A DNA stretch of 64,000 bases, from contig NZ_CADCSU010000107.1 of assembly GCF_902804475.1 (NCBI RefSeq), positions 1 to 64,000 of the forward strand. The letters run 5' to 3'. Below, piece by piece: positions 16,445 through 24,774 of the stretch. Position numbers and translations under genes: made by a program. Below the pieces are notes generated by a model. It did no database searches. It saw nothing but the letters and a program-made list of their open reading frames with translations, and was not told the origin of the DNA. How positions within the stretch are numbered: position 1 is the stretch's first letter; the number at the start of each line of letters is the position of its first letter. The stretch is from Flavobacterium bizetiae (GTDB lineage: Bacteria > Bacteroidota > Bacteroidia > Flavobacteriales > Flavobacteriaceae).

Positions 16445-17488
16445 TTAATGCTTTGTGGTTTTATGGCTTTGTGTAACCTTTAAATTTCGGGTTGATTTTA
16501 AATAAATGCAAATTCCGGCAATGGTTAGCGCTAGTCCGAAAATGCCAAAAAATCCAATTCCCCAATAATCATTTTGGCGATTGACTTTATTATAATCCGA
16601 TAAGGATAGATATTTAAAGGTTTTATTTTCTACTTCGACAACATCAATTTTTTCGTAATGAAAGTATTCGTCTACAACTGACATTGGTGTCTTTTTACTT
16701 ATTTTCTTTTGATATTGTTCTTTTTCGATCGTAAGATAAATGAGATCGCCTTTTTTAAAATCGCTCATTAAATCCTCATAATAAGTTTCCTTTAAGGCCA
16801 GACTACCAATTTTAAATTTAAAATCGCTAAGATTTTCAAGCTTAAAAACTAAAGATCTCGATTTATTACTGCGTTCTAATTTAATATCATCGGCTAATTT
16901 TTCATTTATAACACAAACATCGTTTCTGGTAAGACTTGTGTCTTTGTAAAACTGGCATGCGATGTAAATGAAGAGAACGCCAATAATTAAAAAAATAATA
17001 GCATACTTTATATTTTCTTTCTTATCTAATTGCTTTTCCAATGCAATGTTTTTAGGCTTATTTCGAATTATGTCGGCCTGTACTTCGTGAAAATTAGCGT
17101 AATCATAACTACTTAATTTAATTACTTCTTTGTTGTTTAAAGTAAGATACAACTCTTCGTAATTACCATATTTACTTTCTTTTGGTATGGTAATATAGTT
17201 TTCTATTTCGCTAAAAAATACAGTTCGTTTTGATAACCCTAAATGACGATGCAGTTCTATTTTATCAGAATAAGCATAAATTGTGGGTAAAGAAGTAATA
17301 CAGTAAAAAACGAATAACGCAAAAAGAATAAATACAATTCCGGGGATTAAATTCGGGAATGTATTGGCTTGATTAGGATTGTATTTAGAAAAGGAAAGAA
17401 AACTTAAAAAACAAAAAAAAAGAATTCCAAAAATGTAAAGAATTCTATTGAAAGTTTTAAATTTTGAAACTGTTTTTAGTTGAGACAT
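16445..17488 (-). CDS. membrane protein with a PH-like domain, function unknown
   Basis: A 347-residue protein. Two membrane helices (about 14-33 and 46-66) precede a predicted PH-like beta domain (about 68-145: YSDKIELHRHLGLSKRTVFFSEIENYI, then YLTLNNKEVIKLSSYDYANFHEV), followed by a third helix (about 156-178), an extracytoplasmic region and a last helix (about 312-335). Bacterial PH domains in such a setting occur in small uncharacterised membrane proteins. The assignment rests on the strand pattern and is tentative. It lies 75 bp from the next gene upstream. Confidence 0.6.
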   Translation of the reverse strand: MSQLKTVSKFKTFNRILYIFGILFFCFLSFLSFSKYNPNQANTFPNLIPGIVFILFALFVFYCITSLPTIYAYSDKIELHRHLGLSKRTVFFSEIENYITIPKESKYGNYEELYLTLNNKEVIKLSSYDYANFHEVQADIIRNKPKNIALEKQLDKKENIKYAIIFLIIGVLFIYIACQFYKDTSLTRNDVCVINEKLADDIKLERSNKSRSLVFKLENLSDFKFKIGSLALKETYYEDLMSDFKKGDLIYLTIEKEQYQKKISKKTPMSVVDEYFHYEKIDVVEVENKTFKYLSLSDYNKVNRQNDYWGIGFFGIFGLALTIAGICIYLKSTRNLKVTQSHKTTKH

Positions 17489-17563
17489 AAAAAGTTAGTT
17501 CGTATTGTTTTTTAGAAATTAAAAAGTAAAAATAAAAAAACAGTCACTACTATTTGAATGTAT

Positions 17564-17926
17564 TTATGATTTTCTAATTTTTATTTGATAAACAATTTCC
17601 CAAAATAATATTGATAAGATAGCATTGCTAAATATCGCTGTTTTAACCAAATAAGGATCGTATTTTGCCAACAAATGCAAATTGGCAAATTGTACAGCCA
17701 GAAATAAAGCTGATGCTGCAATTGCAATAGAACAAATGATATTTAATAAAGGTTTCCACTTTAGGGCGAAGAAAGCATAAAGAATATTTAAAACTGCAAA
17801 ACCACATCCTAAAGTAATATAGGGATCCGTTTTTAATAATTCTCCCAAAGACAATAAGTATGAAGTTGTAGAAAGATATAGAAAAAATAAGATAGAGTAA
17901 ATTAGAATTCGGATTTGTGGTTTCAT
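17564..17926 (-). CDS. small four-helix membrane protein, unknown
   Basis: A 120-residue protein that is nearly all membrane helix (about 6-27, 36-54, 61-82, 97-115), with a short Lys/Arg-rich end (YQIKIRKS) placing the C-terminus in the cytosol. No family motif is recognisable. It is on the same strand as, and 75 bp from, the PH-like membrane protein gene, and may be part of the same accessory cluster. Confidence 0.6.
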   Translation of the reverse strand: MKPQIRILIYSILFFLYLSTTSYLLSLGELLKTDPYITLGCGFAVLNILYAFFALKWKPLLNIICSIAIAASALFLAVQFANLHLLAKYDPYLVKTAIFSNAILSILFWEIVYQIKIRKS

Positions 17927-18001
17927 TTTATGATTTTTTGCTTTGGCGAAATTACGAATTAAAAATGAAGCTGTAATTAAGGTAGATTTAAAAAACGGTT
18001 T

Positions 18002-18442
18002 TTAATAATCTTCAAAAGATTTTTTTTGATCCCAATTTTCCGTACTTAAAAATTTTCCATAAGAATCATATCGTTTTATTATCGCTTTTTCTGGGTCTGC
18101 GTTATATCGAAATATCCATATTTCGTTCTTTATAATTTTTATACGACGAAATTTTCTAGTATCGCAAGCGTCGAGAGAACAAATATGAATAGAACGAGTC
18201 TTTACTATTAATTTTCGATCTGTAGTAATTACCCGATCAGTAATTATTATCTTTTTATGAGGCAATTTCCAAAAAAGAGATTTTCGTTTCTTTTCAACTC
18301 TTTCTGTTTTTAGCTGTATGCTTTCATTTGAATATTTCTCTTCATTTTGAATTGTGTCTCTTGATGATTTTGACTTATTCATGTTGAAAATTGAAAGCGA
18401 AAAGAAAATAAATAGAATTGATAGTATAAATTTTATTTGCAT
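18002..18442 (-). CDS. small exported or anchored basic protein, unknown
   Basis: A 146-residue protein with an uncleaved-looking N-terminal hydrophobic segment (MQIKFILSILFIFFSLSIF). The remainder is strongly basic and strand-rich (VITTDRKLIVKTRSIHICSL, FRRIKIIKNEIWIFRYN) and ends in an acidic tail. The pattern of alternating strands suggests a small beta domain outside the membrane. I find no family. It is 30 bp downstream of the secreted protein gene at 18473. Confidence 0.5.
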   Translation of the reverse strand: MQIKFILSILFIFFSLSIFNMNKSKSSRDTIQNEEKYSNESIQLKTERVEKKRKSLFWKLPHKKIIITDRVITTDRKLIVKTRSIHICSLDACDTRKFRRIKIIKNEIWIFRYNADPEKAIIKRYDSYGKFLSTENWDQKKSFEDY

Positions 18443-18472
18443 TCAATTTTGAGTATTAGTGTATAAACTTAA

Positions 18473-18922
18473 TTATTGCAAAAGTGCCTCTATTTTAGCT
18501 TCTGATTTTTCTTTGATTTTACTATCGGGATGAAAACTCCAGATGATCAGGAATTTTCCTTTTGCAAGATATTCTTCCGGGCGTTCATCAGTAGGCTGAC
18601 CGTCTTTTCCCCACAATAATCCTTGTAGAAATCTATCGCCTTTAAAGGTATGTTCGAATTCAAAATACATGATAGAACCGCTATCGGCTTTGTTTTTAAA
18701 ACTTTGAATTTGTTTGCTTTTTACGATTCCAACAATGTTGCTGTACGTTTCGATATCAGTATAAAAATTGCAGGCCTGAGGAGTAACGCAGATATTACCG
18801 TCGTTAAAAGTATAGCCTTTAGGGATTTCTTTGTTTTTTAGTTTTAAATCAGCAAGTGTCTGGCTGAACATAGTAGTAGTAAATGACAAGAATAATACCG
18901 ACAGGGCAATCGTAATTTTCAT
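18473..18922 (-). CDS. secreted protein of unknown function
   Basis: A 149-residue protein with a Sec signal peptide (MKITIALSVLFLSFTTTMFSQ). The mature part has two Cys (GNICVTPQACNFY) that may form a disulfide and a C-terminal strand-helix region (KGKFLIIWSFHPDSKIKEKSEAKIEALL). No catalytic motif is visible. It lies in a minus-strand row with 18961 upstream (38 bp) and 18002 downstream (30 bp), so the three are likely one transcript. Confidence 0.6.
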   Translation of the reverse strand: MKITIALSVLFLSFTTTMFSQTLADLKLKNKEIPKGYTFNDGNICVTPQACNFYTDIETYSNIVGIVKSKQIQSFKNKADSGSIMYFEFEHTFKGDRFLQGLLWGKDGQPTDERPEEYLAKGKFLIIWSFHPDSKIKEKSEAKIEALLQ

Positions 18923-18960
18923 GGTTTTTTGGGTTAGGTTTTTTGAGCTAAAATAGTTTT

Positions 18961-19296
18961 TTATTTTTTTCTTACTTTAACTTCTTTCTCTTTTTCGTCA
19001 TAATATAAAAGATCTTTATTTTTTTCAAACCAAGATCTCCACTTTTTTATAGTTTTATCTGGCGGGAATACAGGCATATCAAATGGCTTTTCCATTTTGT
19101 AAGTAATGCCGGTTATATCTATCAAAAACTTTCGAGCTTCGTAAACCATGTTTAAACTTATCGATTCATTTTCGTTTTTAGATAATCTTTCAAATGATTC
19201 GAGGTTTTCCAGAAAGATTGCTTGAGGATTTTGTGCATTTACTTTGTTTGTAAAAGAAAATAAAATCAGAAATAAAATAATGGTTAGTTTTTTCAT
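18961..19296 (-). CDS. small secreted protein, unknown
   Basis: A 111-residue protein with a Sec signal peptide (MKKLTIILFLILFSFTNKVNAQ). The mature region is helical and Lys/Glu-rich, with ESISLNMVYEARKFLIDITGI and TIKKWRSWFEKNKDLLYYDEK as its most structured parts. The W-x3-W-x-E-K-N segment resembles the ends of small periplasmic helical proteins in Bacteroidota, but no family name can be given. First gene of the probable three-gene unit 19296-18002. Confidence 0.6.
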   Translation of the reverse strand: MKKLTIILFLILFSFTNKVNAQNPQAIFLENLESFERLSKNENESISLNMVYEARKFLIDITGITYKMEKPFDMPVFPPDKTIKKWRSWFEKNKDLLYYDEKEKEVKVRKK

Positions 19297-19308
19297 AGGT
19301 TAGTTTAT

Positions 19309-19347
19309 AAAAAAAGCACAAAATAAAAAAGATATTTGTGTTTTTTT
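19309..19347 (-). terminator. intrinsic terminator after the 19435 gene
   Basis: AAAAAAGCACAAA (about 19310-19322) pairs with TTTGTGTTTTTTT (about 19335-19347) with one G-T wobble; on the minus strand the stem is followed by a T run. It lies about 90 bp beyond the stop at 19435 and just upstream of the next minus-strand start. Confidence 0.65.
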
Positions 19348-19434
19348 AGTTTTTTTTTTCTTTTCAATTTCATTTTTTAAATAGCTTGTATTCACGAGCA
19401 TGACGCTTTCGCTACTGGGTTTGTAGATTTTTTT

Positions 19435-20040
19435 TTAATCTTTCTTATAATTTAGTTCACTATTGCCGCAAACTATTTCAGTTCTACCTTCATCAGTTTC
19501 TTCTCCAGTATTTATTTGTCTTAAGACATTTGTTTCCTTGTTTATAAAGAATGCCCAAATTGATTTGTCAGTAAAGACAAAATCAAATTGGTTATCACTC
19601 ATGTCTTCATATTTAGTAAATGTTGTTTTCTCGGTTTTTATTAATTTGTTCTCTTTGGTTTTTAAATTTTGTTCATAAAATTGAAAATTTTTATCAGTTA
19701 TGATTAATACTTTTTTTATTAAAGTATCTTTTTCAGTTTTAAAACCCCAATTAGAACCACTTTCAAATAAAGTCCAAGTTCCAATTAAATTTCTAATTAT
19801 TTTTTGCTGAACGATTGGAAGTAATGAATCTGCTTTTTTTAATGCCAATTTCCCTAGTTCATTTTTACTATTTATTTTATTTACAGAATATAAAATTGAA
19901 GTTGCTCTTTCAAGTTCATTATTTTTAATGCAATACATTGCCTCGTCAATTCTTGTTTTTTGATATTCTGGAGATCCATAATTTTGAGCGTAATTAATAT
20001 TTAAGATTAATAGAAAAAAAATAGAGATGATGTTTTTCAT
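19435..20040 (-). CDS. secreted protein of unknown function (lipocalin-like body)
   Basis: A 201-residue protein starting MKNIISIFFLLILNINYAQ, a standard signal peptide; a longer frame would place 20 residues ahead of it, so the start at 20040 is preferred. Residues 20-80 are helical (TRIDEAMYCIKNNELERATSIL, TPR-like). The second half contains LIGTWTLFESGSNWGF, which resembles the G-x-W start of a lipocalin-like barrel, followed by strands. The combination of a TPR-like helix pair and a barrel is plausible but unproven. Confidence 0.6.
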   Translation of the reverse strand: MKNIISIFFLLILNINYAQNYGSPEYQKTRIDEAMYCIKNNELERATSILYSVNKINSKNELGKLALKKADSLLPIVQQKIIRNLIGTWTLFESGSNWGFKTEKDTLIKKVLIITDKNFQFYEQNLKTKENKLIKTEKTTFTKYEDMSDNQFDFVFTDKSIWAFFINKETNVLRQINTGEETDEGRTEIVCGNSELNYKKD

Positions 20041-20099
20041 TTTAACGTATTTATGGTTTGATGATTTTTGCTGAAGGTTAAAAAAAATATTAGTAATCA

Positions 20100-20636
20100 T
20101 TAAAATTTTCCATCATTCCAAAGTTTGTCAACTTTTGTTTCATCAGAAAGTTCGAATGAATTTTTGTCTTTATCTTTTTGGGTGCAGAATATTTTTTGAT
20201 AATTATATGTTCTTTTGAAATTTATTCTTAAAAAATCATGATAATATGTATCTAAGTAAGGGAAGAACTGTGCTTCGAAACTGCGATCATTTTGATCTCT
20301 ATTTGTTGGCCAATTATCAAAACATTCAAGTCGGTTACAAACGATTTCTGAAAGTTCTGCTTTGGTGATATTTTCAACTTTGGGAGGGGCAGGTAATGCA
20401 ATTCTGAAAGAAAGAACTTCTACGCCTTCATCTTCCCACCATTCCCAAAGATTGAATTGAGTTATATCTTTTCCTGTTAATTTATGAAGTTTGTCTTCTA
20501 GTTTTTGATATTCGATATTTTCCTCGTCTCCATTTTTATCGCAAAAGTTTGTATAGTCCGTAATAGATTTTAGTATCTCTGAATAGAATTTTTCTGCAAT
20601 GTCTAATTGTGGTTCTATTTCTTTTCTTAGTTGCAT
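20100..20636 (-). CDS. soluble protein of unknown function
   Basis: A 178-residue acidic cytosolic protein. It is helical at the N-terminus (EIEPQLDIAEKFYSEILKSI), has a WEWWEDEG cluster at about residue 64-71, and a strand GVEVLSFRIALPAPPKVENI. The late part has HDFLRINFKRTYN. Trp- and acid-rich small proteins of this type are often immunity or inhibitor proteins, but no toxin gene is next to it. I do not recognise the family. It stands alone, 60 bp from the next gene. Confidence 0.55.
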   Translation of the reverse strand: MQLRKEIEPQLDIAEKFYSEILKSITDYTNFCDKNGDEENIEYQKLEDKLHKLTGKDITQFNLWEWWEDEGVEVLSFRIALPAPPKVENITKAELSEIVCNRLECFDNWPTNRDQNDRSFEAQFFPYLDTYYHDFLRINFKRTYNYQKIFCTQKDKDKNSFELSDETKVDKLWNDGKF

Positions 20637-20911
20637 ATTTACGGCTTGATTAATACTATAAATGTAATAATTTATAATGTAATTTTTACTTGTATATTCT
20701 TACAAAAGAAAAGTCTGGCTAACAAAGATTTTAAAAATGAAAAGAAAAAACATGGGTATAATTAGAAATGTTTTTTTTTTAATTGTTTAAGAGAAAGTGT
20801 TTAATGGTTTGGTGCTTTTTACCAAATATCTTATAGGAATTTTTTATAATTTTGATTGAATTATTTTAAATTATGCAAAGAGAAATTTAGATTCATTATT
20901 CATATAAAAAC

Positions 20912-21367
20912 ATGAAAAGCAATTTTAAAATCGACATTGAAGTACTCTCATTGCAAAACTTAAATCAACTTACTGAATTAGTTTTAGAGTTTTGGAACGA
21001 CTGTTTGTTTGAGGAAGAATTGGAAAGTTATAAATCGATTATAGATTCGGAAGATGAAATTTGTTATGTTGTTAAGCACGATGAACATTATATTGCCTTT
21101 GTACATTTAAGTACACGAAATGATTATGTTGAAGGTGCGGAAAATTTGCCAGTTGCTTATGTCGAAGGTATTTATGTGAAACCAGCGTATCAGAAGCAAG
21201 GTATTGCAAAGGAGTTAGTGAAAATTGCTGAAAATTGGGTTAAAGAAAAAGGATTTACGCAAATTGCTTCTGACACGGAATCGGGTAATTTGGGAAGCAT
21301 TGATTTTCATACAAAAAGTGGTTTTACCGAAGTGGAACGAATTGTATGTTTCATTAAGAATTTATAA
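20912..21367 (+). CDS. GNAT acetyltransferase resembling aminoglycoside 6'-N-acetyltransferases
   Basis: A 151-residue GNAT protein. The central block PVAYVEGIYVKPAYQKQGIA holds the acetyl-CoA loop, and the C-terminus QIASDTESGNLGSIDFHTKSGF followed by TEVERIVCFIKNL closely follows the layout of chromosomal AAC(6')-I enzymes (ASD, then H-x2-LGF/SGF, then ERVVYFKK). The N-terminal half is acidic, as in those enzymes. It would acetylate the 6'-amino group of kanamycin-class drugs, but related GNATs have other amine substrates. A TAATTTTG box at 20847-20854 may be the promoter. Monocistronic. Confidence 0.75.
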   Translation: MKSNFKIDIEVLSLQNLNQLTELVLEFWNDCLFEEELESYKSIIDSEDEICYVVKHDEHYIAFVHLSTRNDYVEGAENLPVAYVEGIYVKPAYQKQGIAKELVKIAENWVKEKGFTQIASDTESGNLGSIDFHTKSGFTEVERIVCFIKNL

Positions 21368-21644
21368 GATAAGTACTTTTGCATTGTATTCAATAGTGGA
21401 TTGCGTCAGGGAAAGAGGTGGTATTCTGAAGTGAAACGGAACAAAAGATATAGCCTAATTCCGATAGCTATCGGGACGGCCCGGAGGGAGACGCTCAAGG
21501 TATTAAAATCTCCAATTTTTTTAAATTCCAAATTTCAAACGTTGTGGTTACTTTGCTTGGGCTTCGACTTCGCTCAGCCTGACAATCGGTTTTTAAGAAA
21601 GTCTAAGAAGTCTAAAGTCTAAGAGATTTAAAGATCTAAAAAAA
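21368..21644. repeat. gene-free stretch with dispersed repeat fragments
   Basis: No credible gene. It contains ccgatagctatcggga (about 21461-21476), the palindrome also at 34273-34291, fused directly to a GGCCCGGAGGGAGACGC core like those at 15828 and 53650. Further on, cttgggcttcgacttcgctc (about 21555-21574) followed by agcctgaca is typical intergenic repeat DNA. An open frame across it (21401-21622) is just translated repeat. Confidence 0.6.
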
Positions 21645-21672
21645 AATCCCATCTCAATTAAGAAACGGGATT
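21645..21672 (-). terminator. intrinsic terminator of lysA
   Basis: AATCCC at 21645-21650 pairs with GGGATT at 21667-21672 (with further pairing of tctcaatt/aaga inside), and the minus strand continues into nine T residues. It lies 28 bp beyond the lysA stop. Confidence 0.8.
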
Positions 21673-21699
21673 CAATAGATATTCTCTTTTTTTTTATTT

Positions 21700-22923
21700 T
21701 TAAACTGTTGCAGCAACTTCTTGTGGCAACGGAATTTGATTTTTAAGTAAATCTTCGAATGTTTCGGCTTGGCGAATTAAGATTCCCTGACCGTTCATCC
21801 ATAAAACTTCGGCTGGTTTGTATCTCGAATTGTAGTTCGAAGACATCGAGAAACAATATGCTCCTGCGTTTCTGAAAGCAAGAATATCACCTTCGGTAAT
21901 TTCTGAAATTCTGCGGTTGTTGGCAAATGTATCAGTTTCGCAAATGTATCCTACTACAGAGTAAAAACGCTCTTTTCCTTTTGGGTTAGAGATGTTTTCG
22001 ATATGATGTGAAGATCCGTACAACATTGGACGAATTAAGTGGTTGAAACCACTGTCAACTCCAGCGAAAACTGTTGATGTTGTTTGTTTTACTACGTTTA
22101 CTTTTACTAAGAAATGACCTGCTTCGCTCACAAGGAATTTTCCTGGTTCGAAAATCAAGGTTAAATCTCTACCGTATTCTGTACAGAAAGAGTTGAATCT
22201 TTTTGATAATTTTTTACCTAATTCTTCGATGTCGGTTTCGATATCGTCTTTTTTGTAAGGAACTTTAAATCCGCTTCCGAAATCTAAAAACTCAAGATCT
22301 TTGAAGTGTTTTGCAGTATCAAACAAGATTTCGGCGGCGTATAAGAATACTTCGATATCTAGGATATCAGATCCTGTGTGCATGTGAATTCCTACGATGC
22401 TCATTTTTGTGTTCTCTACAATTCGCAATATATGCGGAATTTGGTGAACAGAGATTCCGAATTTACTGTCGATATGTCCTACCGAAATATTAGCATTTCC
22501 ACCGGCCATTACGTGCGGATTGATACGAATACATACCGGAATTTGTGGATATTTTGTTCCGAATTGCTCCAGAATAGATAAGTTGTCAATATTGATTTGT
22601 ACACCCATTGCGGCAACTTCTTCGATTTCTTCAAGAGAAACTCCGTTTGGTGTAAAGAAAATTTTGTCAGGATCATAGCCAGCATGAAGTCCTAATAAAA
22701 CTTCTTGAATTGATACAGTATCTAAACCAGACCCCATGTTCTTTAATAACTGAAGAATCGCAACGTTTGACAATGCCTTCATGGCATAATTAACTCTTAA
22801 GTTTTCTACCTTAGAGAAAGCTTTAGTTAACCTATTGTACTGAGATTGGATTTTTTCGGCATCATAAACATATAATGGACTTCCAAATTGGTCTGCTAAC
22901 TGCAGTAAATCTTTTGCTTGCAT
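21700..22923 (-). CDS. lysA: diaminopimelate decarboxylase
   Basis: PLP enzyme that decarboxylates meso-diaminopimelate to lysine, the last step of lysine synthesis. The 407-residue protein has the fold-type III pattern: the PLP Lys in NYAMKAL (K49), HMHTGSDI and LDFGSGFKVPY in the barrel, FEPGKFLVSEAGHFL for the glycine-rich and Arg contacts, and the C-terminal CETDTFANNRRISE block with the active-site Cys from the second subunit. Length and motifs fit LysA well. It has its own promoter and terminator. Confidence 0.95.
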   Translation of the reverse strand: MQAKDLLQLADQFGSPLYVYDAEKIQSQYNRLTKAFSKVENLRVNYAMKALSNVAILQLLKNMGSGLDTVSIQEVLLGLHAGYDPDKIFFTPNGVSLEEIEEVAAMGVQINIDNLSILEQFGTKYPQIPVCIRINPHVMAGGNANISVGHIDSKFGISVHQIPHILRIVENTKMSIVGIHMHTGSDILDIEVFLYAAEILFDTAKHFKDLEFLDFGSGFKVPYKKDDIETDIEELGKKLSKRFNSFCTEYGRDLTLIFEPGKFLVSEAGHFLVKVNVVKQTTSTVFAGVDSGFNHLIRPMLYGSSHHIENISNPKGKERFYSVVGYICETDTFANNRRISEITEGDILAFRNAGAYCFSMSSNYNSRYKPAEVLWMNGQGILIRQAETFEDLLKNQIPLPQEVAATV

Positions 22924-22940
22924 TTTTAAACTATTTTGAG

Positions 22941-22971
22941 CAAAGTTATTACACTTTTGACTAACGACAAA
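22941..22971 (-). promoter_or_regulatory. lysA promoter (TTTG-N19-TAACTTTG)
   Basis: On the minus strand TTTG (plus coordinates 22968-22971) is followed after exactly 19 bases by TAACTTTG (22941-22948), a full match to the Bacteroidota -33/-7 consensus, ending 17 bases before the lysA ATG. This is the clearest promoter in the window together with that of rplS. Confidence 0.85.
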
Positions 22972-23224
22972 TTAATTGTAGAAAAATAACAAATTATAAC
23001 AAATTGTTTGTTTTTAAACAAAAAGTGCTTTATTTCGGATTTTTATAAAATTATATTGTGGGCCAGCTATTATAGGGATTAAAGTGATCAACACTTATTT
23101 ACAATAAAGATAAAAAAAATCCGCGTAAATCTGTTTAATCTTTGAAATCCGTTGGCTAATTTAAAAAACAAAACCCCTGAATATAAATTCAAGGGTTTGT
23201 TAGTAGTTATGTTGTTTATAGGAA
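22972..23224. other. gap between lysA promoter and gltD terminator; repeat fragment
   Basis: No gene is visible. At about 23120-23155 the text ccgcgtaaatctgtttaatc followed by tttgaaatccgttggc looks like an intergenic repeat common in flavobacteria (inference from its form). The gltD terminator occupies the right part. Confidence 0.45.
23171..23198 (-). terminator. intrinsic terminator of gltD
   Basis: AAACCCCTGAAT (23171-23182) pairs with ATTCAAGGGTTT (23187-23198) with one mismatch and a 4-base loop; the minus strand continues into T-rich sequence. It lies 27 bp beyond the gltD stop. Confidence 0.8.
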
Positions 23225-24679
23225 TTACAAACTTGGTAAGTCTCCGTTTCCTTTGGTTGGCAAGTTAGTAGAGCCCATTAAGAACAAATCTACTTCTCTT
23301 GCTGCTTCGCGACCTTCTGAAATAGCCCATACAATTAATGATTGTCCGCGACGCATATCACCAGCGGTGAAAATGTGCGGAACGTTTGTTTGATAGTTAG
23401 TTGCTTTGTAATTGCTTCTAAAATCAACTTCAAGACCTAATTGGTCGCTTAAAGTTTTCTCAGGACCTGTAAATCCTAAAGCCAATAAGGCCAAATCGCA
23501 AGGCCAGATTTTCTCTGAACCTTCTTTTTCTATTAATTCAGGACGTTGACCCGGAGTCATTTTCCATTGTACTTCAACGGTTTTTAATCCTACTAATTCT
23601 CCTTTTTCGTTAGATAAAAATTCTTTAGTGTTGATTAACCAGTTTCTGTCGCAGCCCTCTTCGTGAGAAGATGAAGTCTTTAATTGCAACGGCCAGAAAG
23701 GCCATGGTGTAGACTCGCTTCTTCCAACCGGAGGTTTTGGTAAAATCTCAAAATTTGTTACCGATTTTGCTCCGTGACGGTTTGATGTACCAATACAGTC
23801 AGATCCTGTATCTCCACCACCAATTACAATAACATCTTTTCCGGTTGCCATAACCTGATCTGGAACTGATTCTCCAAATAAAACTTTAGTTTGCTGAGTC
23901 AAGAAATCCATTGCCTGAACAACGCCTTTGCTTTCGATACCTTTAGTTGGTAAACTTCTTCTTTCTGTTGCTCCACCGCATAATACGATAGAATCAAAAG
24001 CGTTTAGTTCGTCTACGCTAAAGTTAACCCCAACGTTTACATTTGTTTTAAAAGTAATTCCTTCAGCCTCAAGAATAGCTACACGTCTGTCGATAATTCC
24101 TTTTTCTAATTTAAAATTAGGAATTCCGTAACGCAATAAACCTCCAATTGCATTATCTCTTTCAAAAACAGTTACCGTGTGACCGGCTCTGTTTAATTGT
24201 TGAGCTGCTGCTAAACCTGCAGGACCTGAACCAATCACGGCTACAGTTTTTCCTGTTCTGGTTTTTGGCGCTTGTGGTTTGATCCATCCTTCAGCAAAAC
24301 CTCTTTCGATGATGTTTTTCTCGATGTTTTCGATTGCAACTGGTTCTTTAATGATACCTAATACACATGATTTCTCACATGGAGCAGGGCATAAGCGACC
24401 TGTAAATTCCGGAAAGTTATTGGTAGATTGTAAAATCTCTAAAGCACTTTGCCATTCTTCCTGATGCACCATGTCGTTGAAGTCAGGAATTAAATTTCCT
24501 AACGGACAAGCACTGTGGCAAAAAGGAATACCACAATCCATACATCTTGAACCTTGTTCTTTTATTTTATCTTTTGCTAACGGAATGGTAAACTCATTGT
24601 AGTTCGAAACACGTTCTGCTACTGCTAAATTACTTTCGTCGGCTCTGTTATATTCTTTAAATCCGCCTATTTTACCCAT
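23225..24679 (-). CDS. gltD: glutamate synthase small subunit
   Basis: Beta subunit of NADPH-dependent glutamate synthase. It oxidises NADPH and sends electrons through FAD and Fe-S centres to GltB. The 484-residue protein has the N-terminal Cys clusters CMDCGIPFCHSACPLGN (about 42-58) and CPAPCEKSC (about 97-105), the FAD motif VIGSGPAGLAAAQQL (about 148-162) and the NADPH motif VIGGGDTGSDCIG (about 287-299). It follows gltB by 95 bp on the same strand; that spacer includes a gtgagatgtgaaatgtgag short-period repeat. Confidence 0.96.
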   Translation of the reverse strand: MGKIGGFKEYNRADESNLAVAERVSNYNEFTIPLAKDKIKEQGSRCMDCGIPFCHSACPLGNLIPDFNDMVHQEEWQSALEILQSTNNFPEFTGRLCPAPCEKSCVLGIIKEPVAIENIEKNIIERGFAEGWIKPQAPKTRTGKTVAVIGSGPAGLAAAQQLNRAGHTVTVFERDNAIGGLLRYGIPNFKLEKGIIDRRVAILEAEGITFKTNVNVGVNFSVDELNAFDSIVLCGGATERRSLPTKGIESKGVVQAMDFLTQQTKVLFGESVPDQVMATGKDVIVIGGGDTGSDCIGTSNRHGAKSVTNFEILPKPPVGRSESTPWPFWPLQLKTSSSHEEGCDRNWLINTKEFLSNEKGELVGLKTVEVQWKMTPGQRPELIEKEGSEKIWPCDLALLALGFTGPEKTLSDQLGLEVDFRSNYKATNYQTNVPHIFTAGDMRRGQSLIVWAISEGREAAREVDLFLMGSTNLPTKGNGDLPSL

Positions 24680-24774
24680 GACATTTTTATTAAATTTAGT
24701 TGTGAGATGTGAAATGTGAGAAGTGAGTTGAGAAACTCAACCTTAGTACCTCTGCACCTTTAACTCAGAACCTT

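Noticed and set aside
21401..21622. 73-codon plus-strand open frame
   Set aside because: Runs through repeat DNA (palindrome plus GGCCCGG core) and encodes no domain; composition reflects the repeat.
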